DNA from: Paraburkholderia elongata
Lineage (GTDB): Bacteria; Pseudomonadota; Gammaproteobacteria; Burkholderiales; Burkholderiaceae
Length of the DNA: 53,717 bases
Assembly: GCF_013177735.1 (NCBI RefSeq)
Contig: NZ_WOEZ01000222.1
Coordinates: forward strand, 1 to 53,717
Direction: 5' to 3'
Below the pieces are notes generated by a model that searched no databases, had not been told where the DNA came from, and saw nothing but the letters and a program-made list of their open reading frames with translations. Shown one piece after another: positions 17,544 to 24,899 of this stretch; position 1 is the first letter of the stretch; every line of letters starts with the position of its first letter. The translations under genes were made by a program, and so were the position numbers.

Positions 17544-17576
17544 GGCGGCGCACACCATGGAGTAGCGTGCGCCGCC
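17544..17576. terminator. GC-rich hairpin between convergent glnE and recN
   Basis: Perfect 10-bp arms ggcggcgcac (17544-17553) and gtgcgccgcc (17567-17576) with a 13-base loop in the 158-base gap between two convergent genes. Only a weak T content follows, so termination efficiency is uncertain. Confidence 0.4.
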
Positions 17577-17626
17577 AATCTTGCCTTGCGTTCGCAGACG
17601 GCCGCGATGATTTCCAGCCCGAGTTC

Positions 17627-19297
17627 CTAGGCCGCCAGCATTTCCTTCGCGTGCTTGCGGGTCGTGGCGGTGATCTCCAGTCCGCCGAGCATCCGCGCGA
17701 CTTCTTCGACGCGGCTCGCGCGGTCGAGCGAGGTCACGCTGCTAACCGTGCCGCCCTTGCCGTTGCCCGCCTTCGCTACCTGGAAATGATGGTCGCCACG
17801 CGCGGCGACTTGCGGCAAGTGCGTGACGCACAGCACCTGACGCGCCTGTCCGAGTTGATGCAGCAGCCGTCCAACCACTTCGGCGACGCCGCCGCCGATC
17901 CCCGTATCCACTTCGTCGAAGATCAGGGTCGGTGTCGGGCTCGCGGCGCTCGCAATGACAGCCAATGCGAGGCTGATCCGCGCCAGTTCGCCACCTGAGG
18001 CAACCTTCGCGAGCGGCCGCAGCGGCACGCCGGCATGACCGGCGACGCGGAATTCGACCTGCTCGAGTCCATGCGCGCCGCCTTCCGGCAACTGCACCAG
18101 CGCCACTTCGAAGCTGCCGCCTTTCATCGACAGTTCCTGCATGCCGGTGGTCACTGCGGCGCCCAAAGCCTTGCCGGCCTTGGCGCGCGCCTTCGACAGT
18201 TTTTTCGCTTCGGTGAGGAAGGCTTCTTTGGCCTTGGCTTCGGCTGCATGCAGGCTGTCGAGATCGGCTGCGGCGTCGAGCGCGGCAAGTTGCGCTCGAC
18301 GCGCTTCGTGTTCTTCCGGCAGCGTCTCCGGCTGCAAGCGGAATTTACGTGCGGCCGAGTGCAACGCGTCAAGACGCTTTTCGACCTGGGCGAGCCGGTC
18401 GGGATCCAGTTCGAGCTTCTGCGCGTAGTGGCTGAGCGAGTAGGCCGCTTCCTGCAACTGGATTTCGGCCGGCTCCAGCGCCGCCAGCACGTCGTTCAGC
18501 GCCGGGTCGATCTCAGCCAGATCGCGCACCTTCGACACGATCGAGGCGAGATGCGTGATCATCGCCTCGTCCGATTCGGACAGCGCGCCGAGCGCCCCTT
18601 GAACGCCGTCGATCAGATTGGCTGAATGTGACAGGCGCCGGTGCTCGGTGTTGACCTCTTCCCATTCGCCGGGCTGCGGCGAAAGTTTGTCCAGTTCGGT
18701 GAGCTGCCAGACGAGCCGCTCGCGCTCCAGTTGCAGTTCGCGGTCGCGCGTTTGCGCATGCTCGACGGCCTGAACCTTTTCGCGCCACGACCGCCATGCG
18801 CGCGTGACGGTTGCCGCGGTTTCCGTGAGGCCGGCATGGGTGTCGAACAGTTCGCGTTGCGCGTCCGGACGCATCAGCAGCTGGTGCGCATGCTGCCCGT
18901 GAATGTCCACGAGCATCTCGCCGACTTCGCGCAACTGCGCGAGCGTCGCCGCCGTGCCGTTGATGAACGCCCGCGAGCGGCCGTTCGCATCCACCACGCG
19001 ACGCAGCATCACGGTGCCGCCGTGATGGCCCTCGTCGGCGATCGTGCCGAGCGCCTGCTCGTCGAGCCATTGTTCGACTTGCGCATGCGTTTCGAACTCG
19101 GCGGTGATGTCGGCGCGGCTCTCGCCTGTGCGCACCACGTTCGCATCGGCACGGGCGCCAAGCGCGAGTGCTAGCGCGTCGATCAGAATCGACTTGCCGG
19201 CGCCAGTTTCGCCGGAGAAGACGGTAAAGCCGCTGTCGAATTCGAGATCGAGCGCGGCGACGATGACGAAGTCGCGTATCGAGAGGTGGCGAAGCAT
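17627..19297 (-). CDS. recN: DNA repair protein RecN
   Basis: SMC-like ATPase that acts in double-strand break repair with RecA. The 556-residue protein has the Walker A SGETGAGKSILIDALALALG (about residues 29-48), a long central coiled-coil region rich in Glu, Arg and Ala, the ABC signature ASGGELARISLALAV and Walker B LIFDEVDTGIGGG. The frame is open 23 codons upstream into a repetitive stretch; MLRHLSIRDFVIV is the usual RecN start. It lies downstream of nadK on the same strand, as in many beta-proteobacteria. Confidence 0.95.
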   Translation of the reverse strand: MLRHLSIRDFVIVAALDLEFDSGFTVFSGETGAGKSILIDALALALGARADANVVRTGESRADITAEFETHAQVEQWLDEQALGTIADEGHHGGTVMLRRVVDANGRSRAFINGTAATLAQLREVGEMLVDIHGQHAHQLLMRPDAQRELFDTHAGLTETAATVTRAWRSWREKVQAVEHAQTRDRELQLERERLVWQLTELDKLSPQPGEWEEVNTEHRRLSHSANLIDGVQGALGALSESDEAMITHLASIVSKVRDLAEIDPALNDVLAALEPAEIQLQEAAYSLSHYAQKLELDPDRLAQVEKRLDALHSAARKFRLQPETLPEEHEARRAQLAALDAAADLDSLHAAEAKAKEAFLTEAKKLSKARAKAGKALGAAVTTGMQELSMKGGSFEVALVQLPEGGAHGLEQVEFRVAGHAGVPLRPLAKVASGGELARISLALAVIASAASPTPTLIFDEVDTGIGGGVAEVVGRLLHQLGQARQVLCVTHLPQVAARGDHHFQVAKAGNGKGGTVSSVTSLDRASRVEEVARMLGGLEITATTRKHAKEMLAA

Positions 19298-19344
19298 GGA
19301 GGTCGTCTGATGAGCTTGATATTCAGGGTTCGGCAGCGGCGGTG

Positions 19345-19415
19345 TTCGCGTTCCGGTGGCCGGCATTCCGGCGGCCGGCGTTCCGGTTTTCCGGCGGTCC
19401 GGTGTTCCGGGCCGC
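19345..19415. repeat. Degenerate ttccgg-rich repeats between nadK and recN
   Basis: A roughly 70-base stretch built from short units around (g)ttccgg and cggccgg, such as cattccggcggccggc then gttccggttttccggc. It separates the nadK stop codon from recN and looks like a decayed tandem array. It forms several short stems but no clear terminator with a T-run. Confidence 0.5.
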
Positions 19416-20318
19416 TTAGGGCTCGGTATCTTCTTCGTGCGACGGGTATTCGTTCCAGTGCAGCTTTTTGCGCAGCGTGGCGAAGTGGCTGTAGCCGACC
19501 GGGTGCAGCATCGGCACCGTATGACGCGAGCGGCGCACTTCGATCGTGTCGCCCAATTCCAGCGAGGTGAACGACTGCATGTCGAAATTGACGTTTACTT
19601 CGCGGCCCGACACGATCTGGATGCTCACCTTCGAGTCGTCCGGCAGCACGATTGGCCGGTTCGACAGCGCATGCGGCGCGATCGGCACCAGCACGATGCC
19701 TTGTAATTGCGGGTGCAGGATCGGCCCCTGCGAAGACAGCGCGTAGGCGGTCGAACCCGTAGGCGTGGCGACGATCAGGCCGTCCGAGCGCTGGTTGTAC
19801 ATGAAGCGCCCGTCCACCGCGACATGGAGTTCCGCCATCCCCGAGAAACCGCTACGGTTGACCACCACGTCGTTGAAGGCAAGCGCGTGATAGATCGGGG
19901 TGCCGTCGCGCATGATGCGCGCTTCGAGCAGCATGCGCTCTTCGCGCTCGAACTTGCCGGAGAGCATTTGCGGCACGATCTCGCGCATGTCGGAGATCGG
20001 AATGTCGGTAATGAAGCCGAGCCGCCCGTGATTGATGCCGATCAGCGGCGTGCGGTAGGGCGCAAGCTGGCGGCCAATGCCCAGCATCGTGCCGTCGCCG
20101 CCCAGCACCACGGCAACGTCGGCCCGCGCGCCGATCTCGGCGGGACGCAGCGCCGGATAGTCGGTCACGCCGATTTCGGCGGCGGTATCGGCTTCGAACA
20201 CGACCTCGAAGCCGCGCCTCGCGATGCACGAGGCGAGCTCGGTCAGCGGCTCGCCGATGCCCGGCGTATTGTTGCGCCCGACGAGCGCGACGGTCTTGAA
20301 CTGGCTGGTCACTTGCAT
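19416..20318 (-). CDS. nadK: NAD kinase
   Basis: ATP-dependent NAD kinase, the sole route to NADP. The 300-residue protein has the diacylglycerol-kinase-like fold signatures: GGDGTMLGIGRQ near residue 73 with the catalytic Asp, NHGRLGFITD, and TPTGSTAYALSSQGP. The open frame extends 41 codons upstream, but MQVTSQFKTVALVGR is the normal N-terminus in Burkholderiales. The region upstream is shared with divergent hrcA. Confidence 0.95.
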   Translation of the reverse strand: MQVTSQFKTVALVGRNNTPGIGEPLTELASCIARRGFEVVFEADTAAEIGVTDYPALRPAEIGARADVAVVLGGDGTMLGIGRQLAPYRTPLIGINHGRLGFITDIPISDMREIVPQMLSGKFEREERMLLEARIMRDGTPIYHALAFNDVVVNRSGFSGMAELHVAVDGRFMYNQRSDGLIVATPTGSTAYALSSQGPILHPQLQGIVLVPIAPHALSNRPIVLPDDSKVSIQIVSGREVNVNFDMQSFTSLELGDTIEVRRSRHTVPMLHPVGYSHFATLRKKLHWNEYPSHEEDTEP

Positions 20319-20672
20319 GCCGGCATTACACCATAGGTAGGGCCTGAAAAGAACCGCAGACAGACCCGGTAGCAGGCCTGCACAAGCGGGCTGCCAGCGC
20401 ATTCGGCGATTATCGTTAGAATGGTGAAATCTTGATGACATACGCGCCGGTTGTAATCCGGCGGCGTGCCGTCAGCGGACTCGCCGGAATGGTGGCTGGC
20501 GAGGCGCAGGGCCCGAGCCTCGGCGGCGCGCTGACAAGGGTGCTGGACACGGCGCCAGTCAAGGCGCCGCACGGAATACCAGGCGCCGCCCCGCCAACCG
20601 GCGGCGCGATAGTCAGGGGTTGGCGCCGTTAGCGCTCGCTGTAGTCGCGTCATTGAGCTAAAATTTTCCGTC
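20319..20672. other. Intergenic region between divergent nadK and hrcA
   Basis: No convincing gene in these 354 bases. Just before hrcA a degenerate CIRCE-like inverted repeat is visible: TTAGCGCTC at 20629-20637 (8/9 to the CIRCE left arm TTAGCACTC) and GAGCTAA at 20655-20661 (right arm lacking TG), separated by 17 instead of 9 bases. A TAAAAT -10-like hexamer overlaps the right arm (20659-20664). I see no sigma-32 promoter here. Confidence 0.4.
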
Positions 20673-21692
20673 ATGCTAGATCCCCGCGCACAAACCCTCC
20701 TCAAAACGCTGATCGAGCGCTACATCGCCGAAGGTCAGCCGGTCGGCTCGCGCACGTTGTCGCGTTATTCCGGCCTCGAACTGAGTCCGGCGACGATCCG
20801 CAACGTGATGTCCGATCTCGAGGACCTGGGGCTCGTGATCAGTCCGCATACTTCAGCGGGCCGCATTCCGACGCCGCGTGGCTACCGGCTGTTCGTCGAT
20901 ACCATGCTGACGGTGGAATCCGCCGCGGACGAAGAAGCGGTGATGCGCACCGTCAAGACTACGCTGCAGGCGGGCGAACCGCAGAAAGTCGTCGCCGCGG
21001 CGGCCAGCGTGCTGTCCAATCTGTCGCAGTTCGCCGGTGTGGTGCTCACGCCGCGCCGCAGCCACGTGTTCAAGCAGATCGAATTCATGCGCCTGTCGGA
21101 CAAGCGCATCCTGCTGATCATCGTGACGCCCGAGGGCGACGTGCAGAACCGCATCATGGCGACCCAGCGCGATTTCTCGCCGTCGCAGCTGGTGGAAGCC
21201 TCCAATTACATCAACGCGCACTTCGCGGGCCTCTCGTTCGACGATGTTCGCCGCCGTCTGCGCGAAGAAATCGACGAGTTGCGCGGGGACATGACCACGC
21301 TGATGCACGCCGCGGTCACGGCCAGCACGGATGAAACCGACACCGGCGAGACCGTGCTGATTTCCGGCGAGCGCAATCTGCTCGAAGTCGCCGACCTTTC
21401 GTCGGACATGGCGCGCTTGCGCAAGCTGTTCGATGTATTCGACCAAAAGACCAGTCTCCTTCAGTTGCTCGACGTGTCGAGTCACGCCGCGGGCGTGCAG
21501 ATTTTCATCGGCGGCGAGTCGAATCTCGTGCCGATCGAGGAAATGAGCGTGGTCACCGCGCCCTATGAGGTGAACGGCAAGATCGTCGGCACGCTCGGCG
21601 TGATCGGGCCGACCCGCATGGCCTACAGCCGCGTGATTCCGATTGTCGACATCACCGCGCGGCTGCTTTCCCTCACGCTTAGTCAACAGTAA
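20673..21692 (+). CDS. hrcA: Heat-inducible transcription repressor HrcA
   Basis: Winged-helix repressor that binds CIRCE operators of heat-shock genes and is kept active by GroEL. The 339-residue protein begins MLDPRAQTLLKTLIERYI, with the DNA-binding helix in SPATIRNVMSDLEDLGLVISPHTSAGRIPT and the C-terminal HrcA domain with IGGESN and a TLGVIGPTRM motif. It heads a heat-shock-rich plus-strand series (hemH, hslR, grpE, dnaK, dnaJ). No perfect CIRCE lies in the window, so its main target, probably groESL, is elsewhere. Confidence 0.95.
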   Translation: MLDPRAQTLLKTLIERYIAEGQPVGSRTLSRYSGLELSPATIRNVMSDLEDLGLVISPHTSAGRIPTPRGYRLFVDTMLTVESAADEEAVMRTVKTTLQAGEPQKVVAAAASVLSNLSQFAGVVLTPRRSHVFKQIEFMRLSDKRILLIIVTPEGDVQNRIMATQRDFSPSQLVEASNYINAHFAGLSFDDVRRRLREEIDELRGDMTTLMHAAVTASTDETDTGETVLISGERNLLEVADLSSDMARLRKLFDVFDQKTSLLQLLDVSSHAAGVQIFIGGESNLVPIEEMSVVTAPYEVNGKIVGTLGVIGPTRMAYSRVIPIVDITARLLSLTLSQQ

Positions 21693-21821
21693 CCAGCAGT
21701 CACTACCGACCACTGCTGGCTGGCGGCACGTCATGCTGCAAATGATGCGCGACGGCGCGCGGCTTGCCAATTGGCCGAATGGCCAGGGGTCCCTGGCGGA
21801 CTTCGCAATGAACCGCGCCGC

Positions 21822-21827
21822 TATAAT
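21822..21827 (+). promoter_or_regulatory. Candidate -10 box of hemH
   Basis: A perfect TATAAT hexamer in otherwise GC-rich DNA, 50 bases upstream of the hemH start. No good -35 hexamer stands at 16-18 bases (sequence there is gacttc), so this is only a candidate. Confidence 0.4.
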
Positions 21828-21877
21828 GAATTCCACCTGAACCGACTCTCCGCCCCAAGCGGTTATCTCTGTTGCCT

Positions 21878-22948
21878 ATGCGCTTCGACCTCGAGCGGCC
21901 GTCACAGAACGCCTCTTCACACCGTGTCGCCGTGCTGCTGATCAATCTCGGCACGCCCGACGCGCCGACGCCGCGTGCGGTCCGTCGCTATCTTGCGGAG
22001 TTCCTGTCCGATCCTCGCGTGGTCGAAATTCCGGCGCTGCTCTGGCAGGTGATCTTGCGGTTGTTGATTTTGCCGTTCCGCAGCCGTGCGTCAGCGAAGA
22101 AGTACGCGGCCGTGTGGATGCCGGAAGGCTCGCCGCTGCGTGTCTTCACGGAGAAGCAGGTCGAGGGTTTGCGCCATCTGCTGCAATTGAACGACTACAC
22201 GGTGCTGGTCGACTACGCCATGCGCTACGGCACGCCCGGCATTCCGGCCATGCTGAACCAGCTCAAGCTGGCGGGCGCCGAGCGCGTGCTGCTGATGCCC
22301 ATGTATCCGCAATACTCGTCGTCGACCACGGCCACGGCTTTCGACGACGCTTTTTCGGCCCTCAAGCGCATGCGCAATCAGCCGGAAATCCGCACGGTGC
22401 GGCAGTACGCCGATCATCCGGCGTATATCGCCGCGCTTGCTGCTCAGGTGCATCACTACTGGCATCAGCACGGCCGGCCGGATTTCGCTGCAGGCGACAA
22501 GCTGGTGCTGAGTTTTCACGGCGTGCCCAAGCGCACGATGGATCTCGGTGACCCGTACCACGAGCAATGCCAGCAGACCGGCGCATTGTTGACGCAGGCG
22601 TTGGGGTTGACGCAGGTGGAATGCCGCATCACGTTTCAGTCACGGTTCGGCAAGGCCGAATGGCTGCAGCCGTACACGGCGCCCACGCTGAAGGAACTGG
22701 GCTCGGCGGGCGTGCGGCGAGCCGATGTGTTCTGTCCGGGCTTTACCGCCGATTGCCTTGAAACGATTGAAGAAATTGGCATGGAAGTGCGCGACGAGTT
22801 CCTGCGGGCAGGTGGCAAGGATTTTCATCGGATTCCCTGCGTGAACGCCTCGCAGCCGTGGATCGCCGCGCTAGGCGAAATCATCGCGCAGAATCTGCAG
22901 GGCTGGCCCGTACAAGCGGCGCCGGTGCTGCACACGAGCGGGGCGTAA
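21878..22948 (+). CDS. hemH: Ferrochelatase
   Basis: Inserts Fe(II) into protoporphyrin IX, the last step of haem synthesis, at the membrane face. The 356-residue protein has LLINLGTPDAPTPRAVRRYLAEFL at the N-terminus, the metal-binding His in LSFHGVPKRTMDLGDPY and the C-terminal FTADCLETIEEIG. A TTG six bases upstream is in frame; the ATG is preferred. hslR begins eight bases after its stop codon, so the two are probably cotranscribed. Confidence 0.95.
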   Translation: MRFDLERPSQNASSHRVAVLLINLGTPDAPTPRAVRRYLAEFLSDPRVVEIPALLWQVILRLLILPFRSRASAKKYAAVWMPEGSPLRVFTEKQVEGLRHLLQLNDYTVLVDYAMRYGTPGIPAMLNQLKLAGAERVLLMPMYPQYSSSTTATAFDDAFSALKRMRNQPEIRTVRQYADHPAYIAALAAQVHHYWHQHGRPDFAAGDKLVLSFHGVPKRTMDLGDPYHEQCQQTGALLTQALGLTQVECRITFQSRFGKAEWLQPYTAPTLKELGSAGVRRADVFCPGFTADCLETIEEIGMEVRDEFLRAGGKDFHRIPCVNASQPWIAALGEIIAQNLQGWPVQAAPVLHTSGA

Positions 22949-22956
22949 GCAGGCTC

Positions 22957-23364
22957 ATGAACTACAGGATTTCAACTGAACCGGGCGCGAAGCTGCGCAT
23001 CGACAAATGGCTTTGGGCGGCGCGCTTCTTCAAGACCCGCTCGTTCGCGGCGGATGCCGTCGACAAAGGGCATGTGCGAATTGGCGGCGCCAGCGTCAAG
23101 CCGGCCAAAGATGTGCGCGTCGGCGACCTGGTCGAGATCGAGATCGAGCGGATTGTGTGGCAGGTGGAAGTGCTGGGCGTGTGTGACGTGCGCGGCCCGG
23201 CCAGCGTCGCGCAGACGCTTTATACCGAAACGGAAGAGAGCAGGGCGAAGCGGCAGGTCGAGCAGGAGCGGCGCAAGACGTACCGCGAACCGGCCGCCGC
23301 TTTACACGGCAGGCCGACCAAGCGCGACCGGCGCACTATCGACAAACTTTCAGGTGGGGATTGA
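22957..23364 (+). CDS. hslR: Hsp15-type RNA-binding heat-shock protein
   Basis: 135-residue S4-domain protein related to Hsp15, which binds free 50S subunits carrying a nascent chain and rescues them after heat stress. The S4 fold (residues about 9-70) reads LRIDKWLWAARFFKTRSFAA with the VRIGGASVKPAKDVRVGDLVEI strand, and the C-terminus is rich in Arg and Lys. It follows hemH by eight bases. Its 3' end overlaps by 29 bases the end of a small convergent reading frame. Confidence 0.92.
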   Translation: MNYRISTEPGAKLRIDKWLWAARFFKTRSFAADAVDKGHVRIGGASVKPAKDVRVGDLVEIEIERIVWQVEVLGVCDVRGPASVAQTLYTETEESRAKRQVEQERRKTYREPAAALHGRPTKRDRRTIDKLSGGD

Positions 23365-23497
23365 ACAACTGTTCCATCGTCGCGTGCACACCGCCGTACT
23401 CGGTGGTGTGATCGTTGACGGCCCCGGACATGCAGATGGTCGTGGTGCCCGCGATCAGTACCAATGCGACCACCGATATTGCAAAGGTCAGTTTCAC
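23336..23497 (-). CDS. Small secreted or membrane protein, unknown
   Basis: 53-residue frame starting at GTG 23497 behind a good AAGGGGAG ribosome binding site. It begins VKLTFAISVVALVLIAGTTT, a signal peptide or single membrane helix, followed by a short polar tail with Cys residues (ICMSGAVNDH to the end HLKVCR). No family recognised. The tail overlaps hslR by 29 bases in the opposite direction, which is unusual. The ribosome binding site and signal-like start support it, its small size and the overlap argue against. Confidence 0.5.
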   Translation of the reverse strand: MKLTFAISVVALVLIAGTTTICMSGAVNDHTTEYGGVHATMEQLFNPHLKVCR

Positions 23498-23724
23498 GGC
23501 ACTCCCCTTGGGAAGATTCAGGATGGAAACGGGCAAATCAGGTGGAATTTAAAATGTCGGTAAGGCTTGCGTTAGATTAGGGTTAACGTGTCTTTTCCGA
23601 CGCTTTATTGGAGGATAGGCCACTTGTCGGGCGCACTCAATCTCAATCTGATTGCGCCGCAAAAATGGTTGTAACCGGGCATTTCTTCCACCCGTCCTCG
23701 GTGCGAAAAGTTCCGGGAGAGGTG

Positions 23725-23750
23725 CTTGAAATGGGTCTTTCCGGCCCCAT
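23725..23750 (+). promoter_or_regulatory. Sigma-32 heat-shock promoter of grpE
   Basis: CTTGAA (23725-23730), exactly 14 bases, then CCCCAT (23745-23750) followed by ct: a full match to the sigma-32 (RpoH) consensus. It lies 136 bases upstream of the grpE ATG, leaving a leader of about 125 bases that holds a perfect 12-bp tandem duplication (tgcaccaagttg at 23773-23784 and 23785-23796). Confidence 0.88.
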
Positions 23751-23885
23751 CTGCCGTTTCGATACGCGTTAATGCACCAAGTTGTGCACCAAGTTGTCTG
23801 TCGCAATTTTGCAACGCACAAATTGCGCTGGCTTTGACGCGTTGCCGCCACCGTTAGCTTTAACTTTTTAACGACTTTCAGCGAC

Positions 23886-24470
23886 ATGGAAAACACGCAA
23901 GAGAACCCGACGAGCCAGACTCCCACGCCCGCCGACGAAACCGCGCGCCAGGCCGCCGAGGCCGCAGCACCCCAGCAGGACGCGGCTGCAAACGCGGCTC
24001 CTGAAGCGCCGGTAACCGGTGCGGAAGCTGCATTGGCCGAAGCAGAAGCGAAGCTCGCCGAGCTGCAGGAAAGCTTCCTGCGGGCGAAGGCTGAGACTGA
24101 GAACGTGCGCCGCCGCGCCCAGGAAGATGTCGCCAAGGCCCATAAGTTCGCGATCGAAAGCTTTGCTGAGCATTTGCTGCCGGTGGTCGACAGCCTCGAA
24201 GCAGCGGTTGCCCACTCGTCCGACGACCTGCAAAAGGTCCGCGAAGGCGTTGAACTCACGCTGCGCCAGCTCACCGGCGCGCTGGAGAAGGGCCGCGTCG
24301 TCGCCCTGAACCCGGTCGGCGAGAAGTTCGACCCGCACCGTCACCAGGCTATTTCGATGGTGCCGGCCGATCAGGAACCGAACACCGTCGTTGCCGTACT
24401 GCAAAAAGGCTTCGTGATTGCCGACCGCGTGCTGCGTCCGGCCCTGGTGACCGTCTCGGCACCGAAGTAA
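23886..24470 (+). CDS. grpE: Nucleotide exchange factor GrpE
   Basis: Releases ADP from DnaK and so drives its chaperone cycle. The 194-residue protein has an acidic, Ala/Pro/Gln-rich N-terminal tail (about 50 residues), the long dimerisation coiled coil from EAALAEAEAKLAELQESFLRAKAETENVRRR, and the C-terminal beta domain ending FDPHRHQAISMVPADQEPNTVVAVLQKGFVIADRVLRPALVTV. Preceded by a sigma-32 promoter. dnaK and dnaJ follow on the same strand. Confidence 0.96.
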   Translation: MENTQENPTSQTPTPADETARQAAEAAAPQQDAAANAAPEAPVTGAEAALAEAEAKLAELQESFLRAKAETENVRRRAQEDVAKAHKFAIESFAEHLLPVVDSLEAAVAHSSDDLQKVREGVELTLRQLTGALEKGRVVALNPVGEKFDPHRHQAISMVPADQEPNTVVAVLQKGFVIADRVLRPALVTVSAPK

Positions 24471-24527
24471 GCATCACAAGCCGCGTCAAAAGCCGACTAT
24501 CAGACGTTCCGCCTCACAGGCACCTTC

Positions 24528-24746
24528 ATGGCAAACATTCCCGTCGACGCCACCGCGTTCATGCTTCACGGCGTGCCCACCTGGTTCTTCCTTTACCGAG
24601 GCAAGCGGCCCGGCCGGGCAACCGGCTGGCACGGCCTTGGGCAGTTCGAGGCGGCGGTCGCGGCCGCGCGGGAAAAGATCCGGGCGGCCAAGGCGGTTGG
24701 CAGCGCGACAAATGGTGAAAAAAGCGGCAAAAGTTCGGCCGATTGA
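24528..24746 (+). pseudogene. Thioredoxin-fold C-terminal remnant
   Basis: 72-residue frame between grpE and dnaK. Residues 10-50 (FMLHGVPTWFFLYRGKRPG and then TGWHGLGQFEAAVAAAR) look like the second half of a thioredoxin: the cis-proline VPT motif, the beta-strand with Gly turn and the terminal helix. The first half with the CxxC active site is absent and I see no trace of it in the 57 bases after grpE. Relatives carry a full thioredoxin-family gene at this place as far as I recall. Either a truncated relic or a shortened protein that is still made; redox activity is not possible without the active site. Confidence 0.6.
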
Positions 24747-24755
24747 AAAAAATTA

Positions 24756-24793
24756 AAGACCGCATCGCAAAAGAGGTCTTGAAAACGATGCGG
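24756..24793 (+). promoter_or_regulatory. Overlapping inverted repeats and CTTGAA box upstream of dnaK
   Basis: Two inverted repeats interlock: AAGACC (24756-24761) with GGTCTT (24775-24780), and CCGCATCG (24760-24767) with CGATGCGG (24786-24793). They share bases 24760-24761 and cannot fully form together. A CTTGAA hexamer (24778-24783), as in a sigma-32 -35 box, lies inside, but its -10 position (acttat) fits poorly. Possible leader structure or degenerate heat-shock promoter for dnaK. Confidence 0.45.
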
Positions 24794-24899
24794 ACGCACT
24801 TATGTTGAGTGCAGGTAGGAATTGAGAGCGGATCGCCGTACCGCCAGATGGACAAAAACGGCGATTCCCGCAGCGATCAAAGTTAGGAGATTAGTAAAA

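Noticed and set aside
24778..24803. Sigma-32 promoter of dnaK
   Set aside because: CTTGAA is present but the -10 position (acttat) matches only half of CCCCAT, so it is not called as a promoter.
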